Assembly: GCA_002280485.1 (NCBI GenBank)
Contig: NCED01000040.1
Span: 1 to 31,481 of the forward strand
Origin: Caulobacterales bacterium 32-69-10
Lineage (GTDB): Bacteria; Pseudomonadota; Alphaproteobacteria; Caulobacterales; Caulobacteraceae
Reading direction: 5' to 3'
Length of the DNA: 31,481 nt
Below the pieces are notes generated by a model, which saw nothing but the letters and a program-made list of their open reading frames with translations, was not told the DNA's origin and searched no databases. Positions 17,517 through 26,031 of this stretch are shown here, one piece after another. The translations under genes and the position numbers were made by a program. Position 1 is the stretch's first letter; each line of letters begins with the position of its first letter.

Positions 17517-20441
17517 ATGATGTCGCCTGAAGCCACCGCGCCCCTCGCCCAGTCCCTGAAGCCCTGCGGTCCGGTGACCGACACGGCGGCGGCGGAGCGG
17601 GCGCGGGAGGTTCTGGGCGAGACGGCCGGCGCGGCCTGGCCGGCGCTGGCGCCGGTGTTCGCGGCCTCGCCCTATCTGTCGGGCCTGGCCCGGCGCGACC
17701 CGCCGCGGCTGGCCCGCATCCTGGCCCGGCCGGCGGGCCCCCAGCTGGACGACATCCTGGCCGCCACCCGGCTGGTCGCGGACGAGCCCGACACGGACGC
17801 CGCCGCCAAGCGCCTGCGCCGGCTCAAGGCCGAGCTGCACCTGCTGACGGCCCTGGCTGACCTCGGCGGCGTGTGGGGCCTCGACCAGGTGACCGGGGCG
17901 CTGAGCCGCTTCGCCGACGAGAGCCTCAAGAGCGCCCTGGCGGTGGCCGCGGCGGGCGAGGCGGCCAAGGGCCGGCTGGTCCCGCCCACGAACCAAGCGG
18001 CCGGTCCGGTCCCGGGCTACTTCTTCCTGGCGCTCGGCAAGCACGGGGCCTTCGAGCTCAACTATTCCTCCGACATCGACATCACCGTCTTCTACGAGCC
18101 CGAGGCCATGCCCGTGGCCGAGGGCGTGGAGCCGCAGGCCCTGGCGCTGAAGATCACCCAGGCGGTGGCGTCCCTGCTGCAGGACCGCACCGCCGACGGC
18201 TATGTCTTCCGGGTCGACCTGCGGCTGCGCCCGGACCCGTCCTCGACCCCGGCCGCCGTGCCGGTGGAGGCGGCGCTCGACTACTACGAGAGCGTCGGCC
18301 AGAACTGGGAGCGGGCGGCGATGATCAAGGCCCGGGTCGCGGCCGGCGACATGGCCCGGGGCCAGGCCTTCCTGGACGAGCTGCTGCCCTTCGTGTGGCG
18401 GCGGAACCTCGATTTCGCGGCCATCGCCGACATCCATTCGATCAAGCGCCAGATCCACGTCCACAAGGTCGACGAGCGGCTGGCGGCCAAGGGCGCCAAC
18501 CTGAAGCTGGGCCACGGCGGCATCCGCGAGATCGAGTTCTTCGTCCAGACCCAGCAGCTTATCCTGGGCGGCCGCGACCCCGCCCTGCGCAGCCCGCGCA
18601 CCCTGGACGCCCTGGCCGACCTCGCCCGCGCCGGCCATGTCGGCGAGGCCGCCGCCAAGATGCTGGCCGAGGCCTACGACACCCTGCGCGGCCTGGAGCA
18701 CCGGGCCCAGATGATCGCCGACGACCAGACCCACATCCTGCCCGAGGCCGACGAGCCGCGGCGGCGGATCGCGGCCCTGGCCGGCTACACCTCGCTCGCA
18801 AGGTTCGACACCGACGTCGGCAAGCTGCTGAAGCGGGTGAACGCCCGCTATGGCGAGCTGTTCGCCGAGGACGAGGCCCTGTCGTCCTCCTTCGGCAGCC
18901 TGGTCTTCACGGGCGTCGAGGACGACCCGGAGACCCTGGCCACCCTGGCCCGGATGGGGTTTTCGCGGCCGCCGCAGGTCTCGGCCACCATCCGCGCCTG
19001 GCATCACGGCCGCATCCCGGCGACCCGCACCGCCCGGGGCCGCGAGCTGTTCACGCGCCTGGCGCCGCGCCTGCTGGAGGCGGCCCACGCCACCGGGGCG
19101 CCGGACGCGGCCTTCGACCGCTTCGCCGACTTCTTCGGCGGCCTGGCCTCCGGGGTGCAGATCCAGTCGCTGTTCCTGGCCCAGCCCAAGCTGTTCGAAC
19201 TGGTGGTCTCGGTCCTGGCCCTTGCCCCGCGCCTGGCCTCGACCCTGGCCCGGCGCCCCGCAGCCTTGGACAGCATGCTGGACGCGGGCTTCTTCTCGCC
19301 CCTCGACCCGGCCGAGACGGCGGAGGCGGTCGCCGAGGCGGTGGGGGAGGCGTGCGAAGACGGTTTCGAGGCGGCGATGGACGCCGCCCGCCGCATCCAC
19401 CGGGAGCAGGCCTTCCGCGTCGGAGTGCAGGTGCTGTCGGGGACCGCCGACGCGGAGGGCGCAGGGGCCGCCTTCGCGGCCCTGGCCGACGCCTGCCTGG
19501 GCGCGCTGGCCCCCGCCGCCCTGGTCGAGGCCACGCGCCTGGGCGGGGCCTTCCCGGGCGAGGTGGCGGTGGTGGCCCTGGGCAAAGCCGGGTCGCGGGA
19601 GATGACGGCCCGCTCGGACCTCGACCTGATGACGGTCTACGCGCCGGCCGGGCCGGACGCGGTGTCGGAAACCAAGGGGTGGGGGGCCGAGACCTTCTAC
19701 GCCCGCTTCACCCAGAGGCTCGTCGCCGCCCTGTCGGCGCCGACGGGGGAGGGCGACCTCTACGAGGTCGACCTGCAGCTGCGCCCCTCCGGCACGGCGG
19801 GGCCGGTGGCGGTGAGCATGGCCGCCCTGGAGCGCTACTACGCCGAGGAGGCCGAGACATGGGAGCTGCTGGCCCTCACCCGCGCCCGGGTGGCCTGGGC
19901 GACCTCGCCGGCCTTCGCGGCCAAGGTCGAGGCGGCGATCGAGACGGCCCTGCGCCGACCGCGCGATCCGGCCGAGGCGGCCAGGGACGTGCGCGAGATG
20001 CGCCAGCTGATGGCCAAGGAGCGGCCGCCCTCCGGGTTCTGGGACATCAAGCTGATCAAGGGCGGCCTGGTCGACATCGAGTTCGCGGCCCAGCACCTGC
20101 AGATCGTGCATGCCGCGGGCGGCGGTCCGCTCAGGGTCCATACCGCCGAGGCGCTGGAGGCCCTGACCACGGCGGGCCTGGCCGATCCGAAGCTGGCCGG
20201 CGACCTGGTCGCGGCCTGGCGGCTGCAGCAGGACCTGTCGCAGGTGCTGAAGGTGGCGCTGTCCGACGACGCCGACCCGGCGGCCGAGCCGCGCCGGCTG
20301 CAGGCCATCCTGGCCCGCGCCGGCGGCGCCAAGGACATGGCCGGGCTGAAGGCGAAGCTGACCCGGGCGAGGGAGAAGGCTCACGCGGCCTTCGACGCCA
20401 TCACGGACGGCGGCGACGGAGTTCGAGGGGGCCGCCGTTGA
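17517..20441 (+). CDS. glnE: bifunctional glutamine synthetase adenylyltransferase/deadenylase
   Basis: A 974-residue GlnE with both nucleotidyltransferase halves. The N-terminal deadenylase (AR) domain has ELNYSSDIDITVFYE near residue 180 and VDLRLRPDPSS after it; the C-terminal adenylyltransferase (AT) domain has GKAGSREMTARSDLDLMTVY near 688-707 and VDLQLRPSGTAGPVA. It adds or removes AMP on glutamine synthetase in response to PII (GlnB) and glutamine, so controls nitrogen assimilation. Helical regions between the halves and the C-terminal FWDIKLIKGGLVDIEFAAQ are normal. ATG codons at 17517 and 17520 are both possible; GGGAG precedes them. Length agrees with alphaproteobacterial GlnE. Confidence 0.97.
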   Translation: MMSPEATAPLAQSLKPCGPVTDTAAAERAREVLGETAGAAWPALAPVFAASPYLSGLARRDPPRLARILARPAGPQLDDILAATRLVADEPDTDAAAKRLRRLKAELHLLTALADLGGVWGLDQVTGALSRFADESLKSALAVAAAGEAAKGRLVPPTNQAAGPVPGYFFLALGKHGAFELNYSSDIDITVFYEPEAMPVAEGVEPQALALKITQAVASLLQDRTADGYVFRVDLRLRPDPSSTPAAVPVEAALDYYESVGQNWERAAMIKARVAAGDMARGQAFLDELLPFVWRRNLDFAAIADIHSIKRQIHVHKVDERLAAKGANLKLGHGGIREIEFFVQTQQLILGGRDPALRSPRTLDALADLARAGHVGEAAAKMLAEAYDTLRGLEHRAQMIADDQTHILPEADEPRRRIAALAGYTSLARFDTDVGKLLKRVNARYGELFAEDEALSSSFGSLVFTGVEDDPETLATLARMGFSRPPQVSATIRAWHHGRIPATRTARGRELFTRLAPRLLEAAHATGAPDAAFDRFADFFGGLASGVQIQSLFLAQPKLFELVVSVLALAPRLASTLARRPAALDSMLDAGFFSPLDPAETAEAVAEAVGEACEDGFEAAMDAARRIHREQAFRVGVQVLSGTADAEGAGAAFAALADACLGALAPAALVEATRLGGAFPGEVAVVALGKAGSREMTARSDLDLMTVYAPAGPDAVSETKGWGAETFYARFTQRLVAALSAPTGEGDLYEVDLQLRPSGTAGPVAVSMAALERYYAEEAETWELLALTRARVAWATSPAFAAKVEAAIETALRRPRDPAEAARDVREMRQLMAKERPPSGFWDIKLIKGGLVDIEFAAQHLQIVHAAGGGPLRVHTAEALEALTTAGLADPKLAGDLVAAWRLQQDLSQVLKVALSDDADPAAEPRRLQAILARAGGAKDMAGLKAKLTRAREKAHAAFDAITDGGDGVRGGRR

Positions 20442-20483
20442 ATGGGTCGAGAGGGGCGTCACAGCCTTCTGGGAGACCACCAA

Positions 20484-20969
20484 ATGAACAGGACCATACT
20501 GATCGCCGGCCTCGTCGCGGTCGTCACCGCCGGCGCCGCCCTGGCGCAGGCCCCGCCCGCCCCGCCGGCTCCGGCCGGCCAGGACAAGGGCCCCGGCTTC
20601 CACGGCGGGCGCGGCTTCCATGGGGGCCAGGGCGGCCCCGGCGGTCGCCGCTTCATGCGCCAGCCGCCCACGGCCGAACAGGTCCAGCAGCGCAACGCCG
20701 CCCTGGTGACCCGCATGGACGCCAACCGGGACGGACGGGTGACGTTCGAGGAGTTCCGCACCGATGCGGAGCGCCAGCGTCTGGAGCGTCAGCGCCGGAT
20801 GTTCGAGCGCTTCTCCGGGGAGAAAGACTCGTTCACCCTGGACCAGCTCAATGCGCGCTCGCTGGAGCGGCTGAATGATCGCAAGGATCGCCAGGAGCGT
20901 GGGGGCCGGCGCGGTCCCGGTCGCGGCCCTGGCGGACAGACCCCGCCTGCGCCTCCGGCGGCGCGGTAG
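20484..20969 (+). CDS. exported EF-hand protein
   Basis: A 161-residue secreted or periplasmic protein. The signal peptide MNRTILIAGLVAVVTAGAALAQA ends at an Ala-x-Ala site. A Gly/His-rich stretch (GFHGGRGFHGGQGG) follows, then one canonical calcium-binding loop DANRDGRVTFEE with ligands D79, N81, D83, T87 and E90; a second, degenerate loop may be at KDSFTLDQL. The tail is basic and Pro/Gly-rich. The start at 20484 follows GGGAGA; an upstream in-frame start at 20442 would bury the signal peptide. It lies just before an ECF sigma factor gene on the same strand. The His-rich part could bind transition metals, but this is inference. Confidence 0.85.
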   Translation: MNRTILIAGLVAVVTAGAALAQAPPAPPAPAGQDKGPGFHGGRGFHGGQGGPGGRRFMRQPPTAEQVQQRNAALVTRMDANRDGRVTFEEFRTDAERQRLERQRRMFERFSGEKDSFTLDQLNARSLERLNDRKDRQERGGRRGPGRGPGGQTPPAPPAAR

Positions 20970-21018
20970 ACGGCAAGGCTAGGCCGAAAGGCGCGGGCGA
21001 TGAGGAACGAGGACGGCG

Positions 21019-21594
21019 TTGGCGGGCGGGTCGAGGCAAGGCGCGGGGGAAGACCCGGACCAGGACCTGGTCGCCCGCGTCGGCCGCGGCGAGCCCGCGG
21101 CCGTGCAGGCCCTCGTCGCCCGCAAACTGCCGCGGATGCTGGCGCTCGCCCGGCGCATGCTGGGCGACGCCGGCGAAGCGGAGGACGTGGCCCAGGAGGT
21201 CTTCGTCCGCGCCTGGAAACAGGCGCCCAAGTGGACGCCGGGGGCCGGCAAGTTCGATACCTGGATGCACCGGGTGGCCCTGAACCTTTGCTACGACCGG
21301 CTGAGGCGGCGGCGCGAGCAGCCGATGGCCGAGCCGCCCGAGCAGGTCGATCCGTCGACCGGGGCCGAACAGGGCCTGCAGGACGCCGACGTGTCGAAAC
21401 GGGTGGAGGCGGCGGTCGCCGCCCTGCCCGAGCGGCAGAGGGAAGCGGTGGTGCTCTGCCACTACCAGGATCTGACCAATATCGAGGCCGCCGCGCTCAT
21501 GGGGGTGAGCGTCGAGGCCCTGGAGAGCCTGCTGTCGCGCGGTCGACGCGCCTTGCGGGCCGCCCTGACCGACATGGCGCCGGCCAGAAGCTAG
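21019..21594 (+). CDS. ECF-type RNA polymerase sigma factor
   Basis: A 191-residue extracytoplasmic-function sigma factor with only the sigma-2 and sigma-4 domains. Region 2 shows RRMLGDAGEAEDVAQEVFVRAWKQ split around residues 45-68 and the -10-binding WMHRVALNLCYDRLRR; region 4 has LPERQREAVVLCHYQDLTN and the helix-turn-helix EAAALMGVSVEALESLLSRGRR. No ATG fits; TTG at 21019 after GAGGA is the best start, and an in-frame stop at 21001-21003 sets the limit. A membrane protein gene follows after 15 bases and is the likely anti-sigma factor. The signal is unknown, with metal or envelope stress suggested by the following gene. Confidence 0.93.
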   Translation: MAGGSRQGAGEDPDQDLVARVGRGEPAAVQALVARKLPRMLALARRMLGDAGEAEDVAQEVFVRAWKQAPKWTPGAGKFDTWMHRVALNLCYDRLRRRREQPMAEPPEQVDPSTGAEQGLQDADVSKRVEAAVAALPERQREAVVLCHYQDLTNIEAAALMGVSVEALESLLSRGRRALRAALTDMAPARS

Positions 21595-21609
21595 GATAAG
21601 GAGGGCGAG

Positions 21610-22071
21610 ATGGATATCGAACGCTACCGCAGCCTTGCCGAGGCCTACGGCGCCGACATGAGCCGCTGGCCGCAAGATCAGCGCGATCCGGCGCTCGCCC
21701 TGCACGCGCGCGAGCCCGAGGCGGCGGGCCGGATCCTGGCCGAGGCCGCCTTCCTGGACGAAGCCCTGGACGCCTGGCGTCCGCCGACGGTCAGCCATGC
21801 TCTGCGCGAACGGGTGCTGGCCGGCGCCCCGCGGCCTCGCGCCGCGTTGGGCGGACGCTCGTTGGGCGGACGCTTCGGCCTGTGGCTCTCCGGAGCGGGG
21901 CTGGCCGCCGCCTGCGCCGCCGGGATCGTCGTCGGCATGGCCGGCTCGTCCGCGGCGATCTCGGACGTCCGCGCCGACGAAATGCTCGCCGCCGCCGCTT
22001 CGGAGGATGCCTCCACGGCGCTGGCGCCCTTCACGGTCTCGGACCGGCTGACCCTGCGGAGGGAGGCATGA
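21610..22071 (+). CDS. putative membrane-bound anti-sigma factor
   Basis: A 153-residue protein with a cytosolic N-terminal half (about 88 residues), one membrane helix (LSGAGLAAACAAGIVVGMAG) and a short periplasmic tail. No sequence family is recognised with certainty. There is no HxxxCxxC zinc motif, and the only cysteine is inside the membrane helix, so if it is an anti-sigma factor it is not of the zinc-binding type. The role is inferred from its place directly after the ECF sigma gene (15 bases, with AAGGAGG ahead of the start) and from its topology, which is usual for such pairs. Its stop overlaps the following start (ATGA). Confidence 0.65.
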   Translation: MDIERYRSLAEAYGADMSRWPQDQRDPALALHAREPEAAGRILAEAAFLDEALDAWRPPTVSHALRERVLAGAPRPRAALGGRSLGGRFGLWLSGAGLAAACAAGIVVGMAGSSAAISDVRADEMLAAAASEDASTALAPFTVSDRLTLRREA

Positions 22072-22637
22072 CCCCGCGCTGGAAGATCGCCATCGCCGTC
22101 TCCCTGGTGCTGAACCTGTTCCTGATCGGGAGCCTGGTGGGCGTGATCATCGTCGGGCTGAAGATGGCCGACGAACGCGCCGAGGTGCGCCGCGGACGCG
22201 GACACGATATCGGCGCGGCCCTGCAGGCCCTGCCCGACGAGCGGCGCCGGGCGTTCCGCGAGGTGATGCGGGCGAGGGCGCTCAGCGCGGCCCCCGACTT
22301 CCGGGCCGCCGGAGAAGCCCGCCGCGAAGCGACGCAGCTGATGGCGGCCCAGACCTATGACGCCGCCGCGGTTTCCGCCGCCCTGGCGCGCGCGCGCGCC
22401 GCCGAGGCCCGGGCCCGCGCCCGCATCGACGCGACCCTGGCGACGCGCCTGTCGGAGTTCTCCGCCGAAGAGCGCAAGCTGTTCGCCCAGGTGATGATGC
22501 GCGGCCCCGGCGGCCGTGGCCGTCGCGATCGCGGCCCTGGCGATCACCGTCCGGACGGCCCGCCGCCGCCGCTTCCGCCGCCGGAGCCGCCGGAAGCCCC
22601 GCCGCCGCCGGAAGCCCCGGCGCCGCCTCTCAAATAG
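22068..22637 (+). CDS. periplasmic heavy-metal-resistance/sensor-like protein (Metal_resist, Spy-like)
   Basis: A 189-residue membrane-anchored protein: one N-terminal helix (WKIAIAVSLVLNLFLIGSLVGV), then an all-helical periplasmic part rich in Arg, Ala and Glu (LPDERRRAFREVM, then AERLSEFSAEERKLF-like end helix) typical of the Metal_resist/CnrR/CpxP-Spy group, and a proline-rich tail (PPPPLPPPEPPEAPPPPEAP). Members sense metals or act as chaperones for envelope stress; CnrR in Cupriavidus signals metal to an anti-sigma factor. It overlaps the putative anti-sigma gene by four bases, so a sigma / anti-sigma / periplasmic sensor module is plausible. No clear cysteine or histidine cluster is seen; the metal, if any, is unknown. 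Confidence 0.75.
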   Translation: MTPRWKIAIAVSLVLNLFLIGSLVGVIIVGLKMADERAEVRRGRGHDIGAALQALPDERRRAFREVMRARALSAAPDFRAAGEARREATQLMAAQTYDAAAVSAALARARAAEARARARIDATLATRLSEFSAEERKLFAQVMMRGPGGRGRRDRGPGDHRPDGPPPPLPPPEPPEAPPPPEAPAPPLK

Positions 22638-22773
22638 CCGTCATCCTCCGGGCGCGGCGCAGCCGTGATCCGGGGGACCCAAGCGAGGTCTGCGCCAGCT
22701 GCGCAGTTCTGCCATTCAGGCGCCGTTGCTTGGGTCCCCCGGATCGCGCTTACGCGCGACCGGAGGATGACGG
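22638..22773. repeat. intergenic palindromic element, related variant
   Basis: Outer ends are CCGTCATCCTCCGG (22638) and CCGGAGGATGACGG (to 22773); inner boxes are GGGGGACCCAAGC (to 22684) and GCTTGGGTCCCCC (from 22728). The right arm has its own hairpin CGCGC-TTA-CGCGCG-like core. The spacer is 43 bases. It lies between the convergent metal-sensor-like and kinase genes and is followed by GGTTTTGTTT on the plus strand, so it can also serve as a terminator. Confidence 0.85.
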
Positions 22774-22785
22774 GTTTTGTTTAGT

Positions 22786-25359
22786 TCAGGCGGCCGCCGG
22801 ATTGCGGCGGTCGGCGCCGGGCTCGATGACGGTGCGGCGCTTCACCGGGATGGTGAAGGCGGCCACGGAGCCGCAGCCCAGGCCTTCGCTCGACAGCTCG
22901 AAACGGCCGTGGTGCATCTCGATCAGGGACTTGGTCAGGGCCAGGCCCAGGCCGGACCCTTGCGTGGTCTTGGAGTGCTGGCTCTCGATCTGCTCGAAGG
23001 GCCGCGCCAGCCGCGCCAGGTCTTCCTTGGTGACGCCGATGCCGGTGTCGACCACCTCGACCCGCACCCGGTCGGATTCGGGGTGGCCCCGGTCGCCGAT
23101 CAGTTCGGCGCGCACCGTCACCCGGCCGCCCCGCGGGGTGAACTTCAGCGCGTTGGACAGCAGGTTGAGCAGCACCTGCTTGACCGCCCGGTAGTCGGCC
23201 TCGACCTCCGGCAGCCCCGGGGCGAGGTCCAGGTGTACGGTCAGGCCGGCGGTCTCGGCCCGGTTGCGCATCAGCCGCACGACGTCCTCGGTCACGTCCT
23301 CGATGTCGACCCGCTCGAAACGCAGGTGCAGCTTGCCGGCCTCGATCTTGGCCATGTCGAGGATGTCGTTGATCAGGGCGAGCAGGTGCTGGCCGGAGGA
23401 GAGGATGTCCTGGGCGTACTCCTTGTAGCGGGGGTCGCCGAGCTTGCCGTACATCTCGGTGGTCATCATCTCCGAGAAGCCGTTGATGGCGTTCAGAGGG
23501 GTGCGCAGCTCGTGGCTCATATTGGCCAGGAACTCGCTCTTGGCCCGGTTGGCGTCCTCGGCCCGGATCTTCTCCATCTCGTACTTGTGGGCGAGCTCGG
23601 CCAGCTGGCCGCGGCTCTCCTCCAGCCGGTCGACGGCGCCCTGCAGCGCCTCCTCGTTGGCCCGGCGCTGGGCCTCCTGGCGCTTGACGGCGGTGATGTC
23701 GGCGGCGGTGATGACGAGGCCGCCCTCGGCGGTGCGGCGCTCTGAGATCTGCACCCAGCGGCCGTCGATCAACTCGGCCTCGCGGACTCCTTGCTGGCCC
23801 CCGGCCGCCGGCTGGGCGGCCTTGATCGAGAGGTCGGCGACCGAGCGCACCATGTCGTGGGACACGCCGGGCTTCAGCAGCCGCGGCTCGAGATTGAAGA
23901 ACTCCCGGTAGGCGTTGTTGCACATCAGGAGGCGCCCGCGCCGGTCCCACAGCACGAAGGCCTCGGACACGCTGTCGATGGCGTCGCGCAGGCGGGTTTC
24001 GGCCGCCTGGGCCCGGTCCTGGGCCATGCGCTCCTCGGTGACGTCCAGCGCCACCCCCAGGATCGAGGCGTAGCCGTCCTCGTCGGGCTCGCCCACCGCC
24101 TGGCCACGGGCGTCGATCCAGGCCGCGCCGTGCGGCCCAGGCACCCGGAAAGAGACGTCGAAGGCGCCGAAGCTGCCGGCCCCGCGCAGGGCCTGGCGGA
24201 CCCGTTCGCGGTGCTCGGGGGTGATGCGGGCGATGACTTCCTCGCCGCGGACGGCGCCGGCGCCGCCCCAGCCCAGCATGGCGCCGGTGACGTCGGACAT
24301 GACCACCACGTCCTCGCGCAGCCGCCACTCCCAGATGCCGCAGCGGGCGCCTTCGACGGCGAGGCGGAACTTGCGCTCGGTGTCGGCCATGGCCTTCTGG
24401 GCCTCGCCCGTCTTGCGGGCCTGACGCAGGACGACGAGGGTCAGCATGATGCCGATGGCCAGCGGCGCCAGCAGGGAGAACAGGTCGCCGGCCAGGGTGG
24501 TGCGCGCCGCCCCGACCACCACCTCGTCGGAGACGGCGGCGGCGGCGATCAGGCCGGCGTCGGGGGCGGAGGCCGTCGCGACCCGGGCGGCGCGGCCCCC
24601 CGGAAAGGCGCCCTCCCGGGCCCCGCCGTCACGGGCGACGGCGAGGGCCTGGGCCGGCGTCAGGCCCAGGGCTGCGGACAGGGTGAGGGCCTCGGCCTCG
24701 ATGCCGCCGCCGCGGCGGGCCAGCACGGCGCCCTCAGAGTTGGTCAGGACCACGGCGTCGGCCGCGGGCCGCGCGGTCAGGCGGCCGAAGTCGACGGCGG
24801 CGATGACATACATCGGCCGGCCGCGGGACGGTTGCACCTGGGCGGCCATGTAGGCGGTCCCCGCGCCGGCCTGGGCCCCGGCCGGGCCCAGCCAGATCGA
24901 CTTGCCCGAGGCCCTGGCGGCGGCCGCCGCTTCGACCCAGGCCAGATCCCTGGCGCTGGCGGTGGAGGCCAGCACGCCCTGTTCGCCCACCACCGCCGCG
25001 GCGCGGGCGCCGGGGGCGGCCATGCGCAGGGTGGTCTCAGCCGCCTCGAGGGGCTGGCCGGGGTTGCGCTGCAGGCGCTGGGCCGCGGCGACGATGCTCA
25101 GGCGCAGGCGCACGGCGTCCGTCTCGGCCCGGGCGACCAGCAGCTGGGCCTCGCTCTGCAGTTCACGGGCGGAGCGCTGCTCGGGGCCGCTGCGGTCGAT
25201 GCGGCGGACCGACAGGGCGGTATAGATCGCCAGGAGCAGAAGCGACGAGAGGATGAGGATGCGGGCGGCGACGGGGAAGGCGGCGCTCGGCGGCGCCTCC
25301 GCCTCGAAGCCGTCGCTTCGGCGTCTCGCGCCGGCTCGCCGGTTTACGCGGCTGGCCAA
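22786..25359 (-). CDS. pleC: PleC/DivJ-type hybrid-free sensor histidine kinase with two PAS domains
   Basis: A membrane histidine kinase of about 857 residues. There are two membrane helices (near 33-50 and 295-311) enclosing a periplasmic sensor of ~240 residues, then two PAS regions (about 325-442 and 452-560), a coiled-coil linker and the kinase core. The phospho-accepting H616 lies in NMSHELRTPLNAINGFSEMM; the ATP-binding domain has N736 (LLNLLSNALKF), VVDTGIGV near 769-776 and GSGLGLAL near 801-808. The core closely resembles Caulobacter PleC, which acts on DivK and PleD in polar development; orthology is inferred. No ATG start fits: TTG at 25359 has GGGAGGGG at good spacing, TTG at 25383 is the alternative. 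The gene follows a response regulator on the same strand. Confidence 0.85.
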   Translation of the reverse strand: MASRVNRRAGARRRSDGFEAEAPPSAAFPVAARILILSSLLLLAIYTALSVRRIDRSGPEQRSARELQSEAQLLVARAETDAVRLRLSIVAAAQRLQRNPGQPLEAAETTLRMAAPGARAAAVVGEQGVLASTASARDLAWVEAAAAARASGKSIWLGPAGAQAGAGTAYMAAQVQPSRGRPMYVIAAVDFGRLTARPAADAVVLTNSEGAVLARRGGGIEAEALTLSAALGLTPAQALAVARDGGAREGAFPGGRAARVATASAPDAGLIAAAAVSDEVVVGAARTTLAGDLFSLLAPLAIGIMLTLVVLRQARKTGEAQKAMADTERKFRLAVEGARCGIWEWRLREDVVVMSDVTGAMLGWGGAGAVRGEEVIARITPEHRERVRQALRGAGSFGAFDVSFRVPGPHGAAWIDARGQAVGEPDEDGYASILGVALDVTEERMAQDRAQAAETRLRDAIDSVSEAFVLWDRRGRLLMCNNAYREFFNLEPRLLKPGVSHDMVRSVADLSIKAAQPAAGGQQGVREAELIDGRWVQISERRTAEGGLVITAADITAVKRQEAQRRANEEALQGAVDRLEESRGQLAELAHKYEMEKIRAEDANRAKSEFLANMSHELRTPLNAINGFSEMMTTEMYGKLGDPRYKEYAQDILSSGQHLLALINDILDMAKIEAGKLHLRFERVDIEDVTEDVVRLMRNRAETAGLTVHLDLAPGLPEVEADYRAVKQVLLNLLSNALKFTPRGGRVTVRAELIGDRGHPESDRVRVEVVDTGIGVTKEDLARLARPFEQIESQHSKTTQGSGLGLALTKSLIEMHHGRFELSSEGLGCGSVAAFTIPVKRRTVIEPGADRRNPAAA

Positions 25360-25414
25360 GCGAGCCCCTCCCGATTCGTCCAAAGGCGAACGTACTCGGC
25401 CCGCCTGGGCCGTG

Positions 25415-25942
25415 TCATCCTGCCTTTGCCGCGGCCGCCCCCGAATCCGCCTGGTTCATCCTGTCGCGGCGCTTTTCCGGGCCGGTGAAGTCGGTGTCGT
25501 GGCGTCGGCGATCGGGGCCGAAGTAGCTGTTGGTGCGGACGAAGGAGCGGGGGCGCTCGATCACCTCGACGATCTTGCGGTAGATTTCGATGGCGGTGAC
25601 GGGCTTGGCGCAGAATTCGGTCACGCCGGCGTCCCGCGCGGCCACGACACGGTGGTGTTCGGTATAGGCCGTCAGCATGATGATCGGCAGATAGGGGTTG
25701 GGGCTGTCGGTGGCCGTGCGCATCAGCTTCACGAACTCGACGCCGTCCATGAACCCGAGGTTGTAGTCGAGGAAGACGAGATCGATGGCGTACTGGCGCA
25801 CCAGAGAGAACGCCTCGGCGACGTCTTTGGCCTCATAGACGTGGACCACGCCGAAGTTCTTCAGGATCGTCTTGACGATCTGCACCATGTTGGCGTTGTC
25901 GTCGACGACCAGGAAGGCCAACTTGCCGAGGGGGGACGTCAA
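25415..25942 (-). CDS. single-domain response regulator
   Basis: A receiver-domain protein of about 175 residues with no DNA-binding output domain. The phosphorylation site is complete: D14 and D15 (FLVVDDNANM), phospho-acceptor D59 (DLVFLDYNLGFMDG), T91 (IIMLTAYTE) and K113 (EFCAKPVT). The C-terminal extension has SYFGPDRRRHDTDFTGPEKR, a short motif seen at the end of many alphaproteobacterial receiver proteins. TTG at 25942 is chosen as start because it gives normal receiver spacing and has GGAG about 10 bases upstream; TTG at 25972 is the longer option. The PleC-like kinase gene lies downstream on the same strand and starts 31-55 bases after the stop, so the two are probably co-transcribed partners. 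Confidence 0.9.
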   Translation of the reverse strand: MTSPLGKLAFLVVDDNANMVQIVKTILKNFGVVHVYEAKDVAEAFSLVRQYAIDLVFLDYNLGFMDGVEFVKLMRTATDSPNPYLPIIMLTAYTEHHRVVAARDAGVTEFCAKPVTAIEIYRKIVEVIERPRSFVRTNSYFGPDRRRHDTDFTGPEKRRDRMNQADSGAAAAKAG

Positions 25943-26031
25943 GGCATGCGTCTCCGCCCTCGCACGGCGCAAAGGGCTTCACACGCTTAGATTGCCGGTT
26001 TTATCCTTTACCGATAGTTGACAACATATCG

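Noticed and set aside
17469..20621. A very long open frame on the minus strand across glnE
   Set aside because: It is antisense to a clear GlnE and made of low-complexity Gly/Arg/Ala-rich sequence without any domain; long antisense frames are expected at this GC content.
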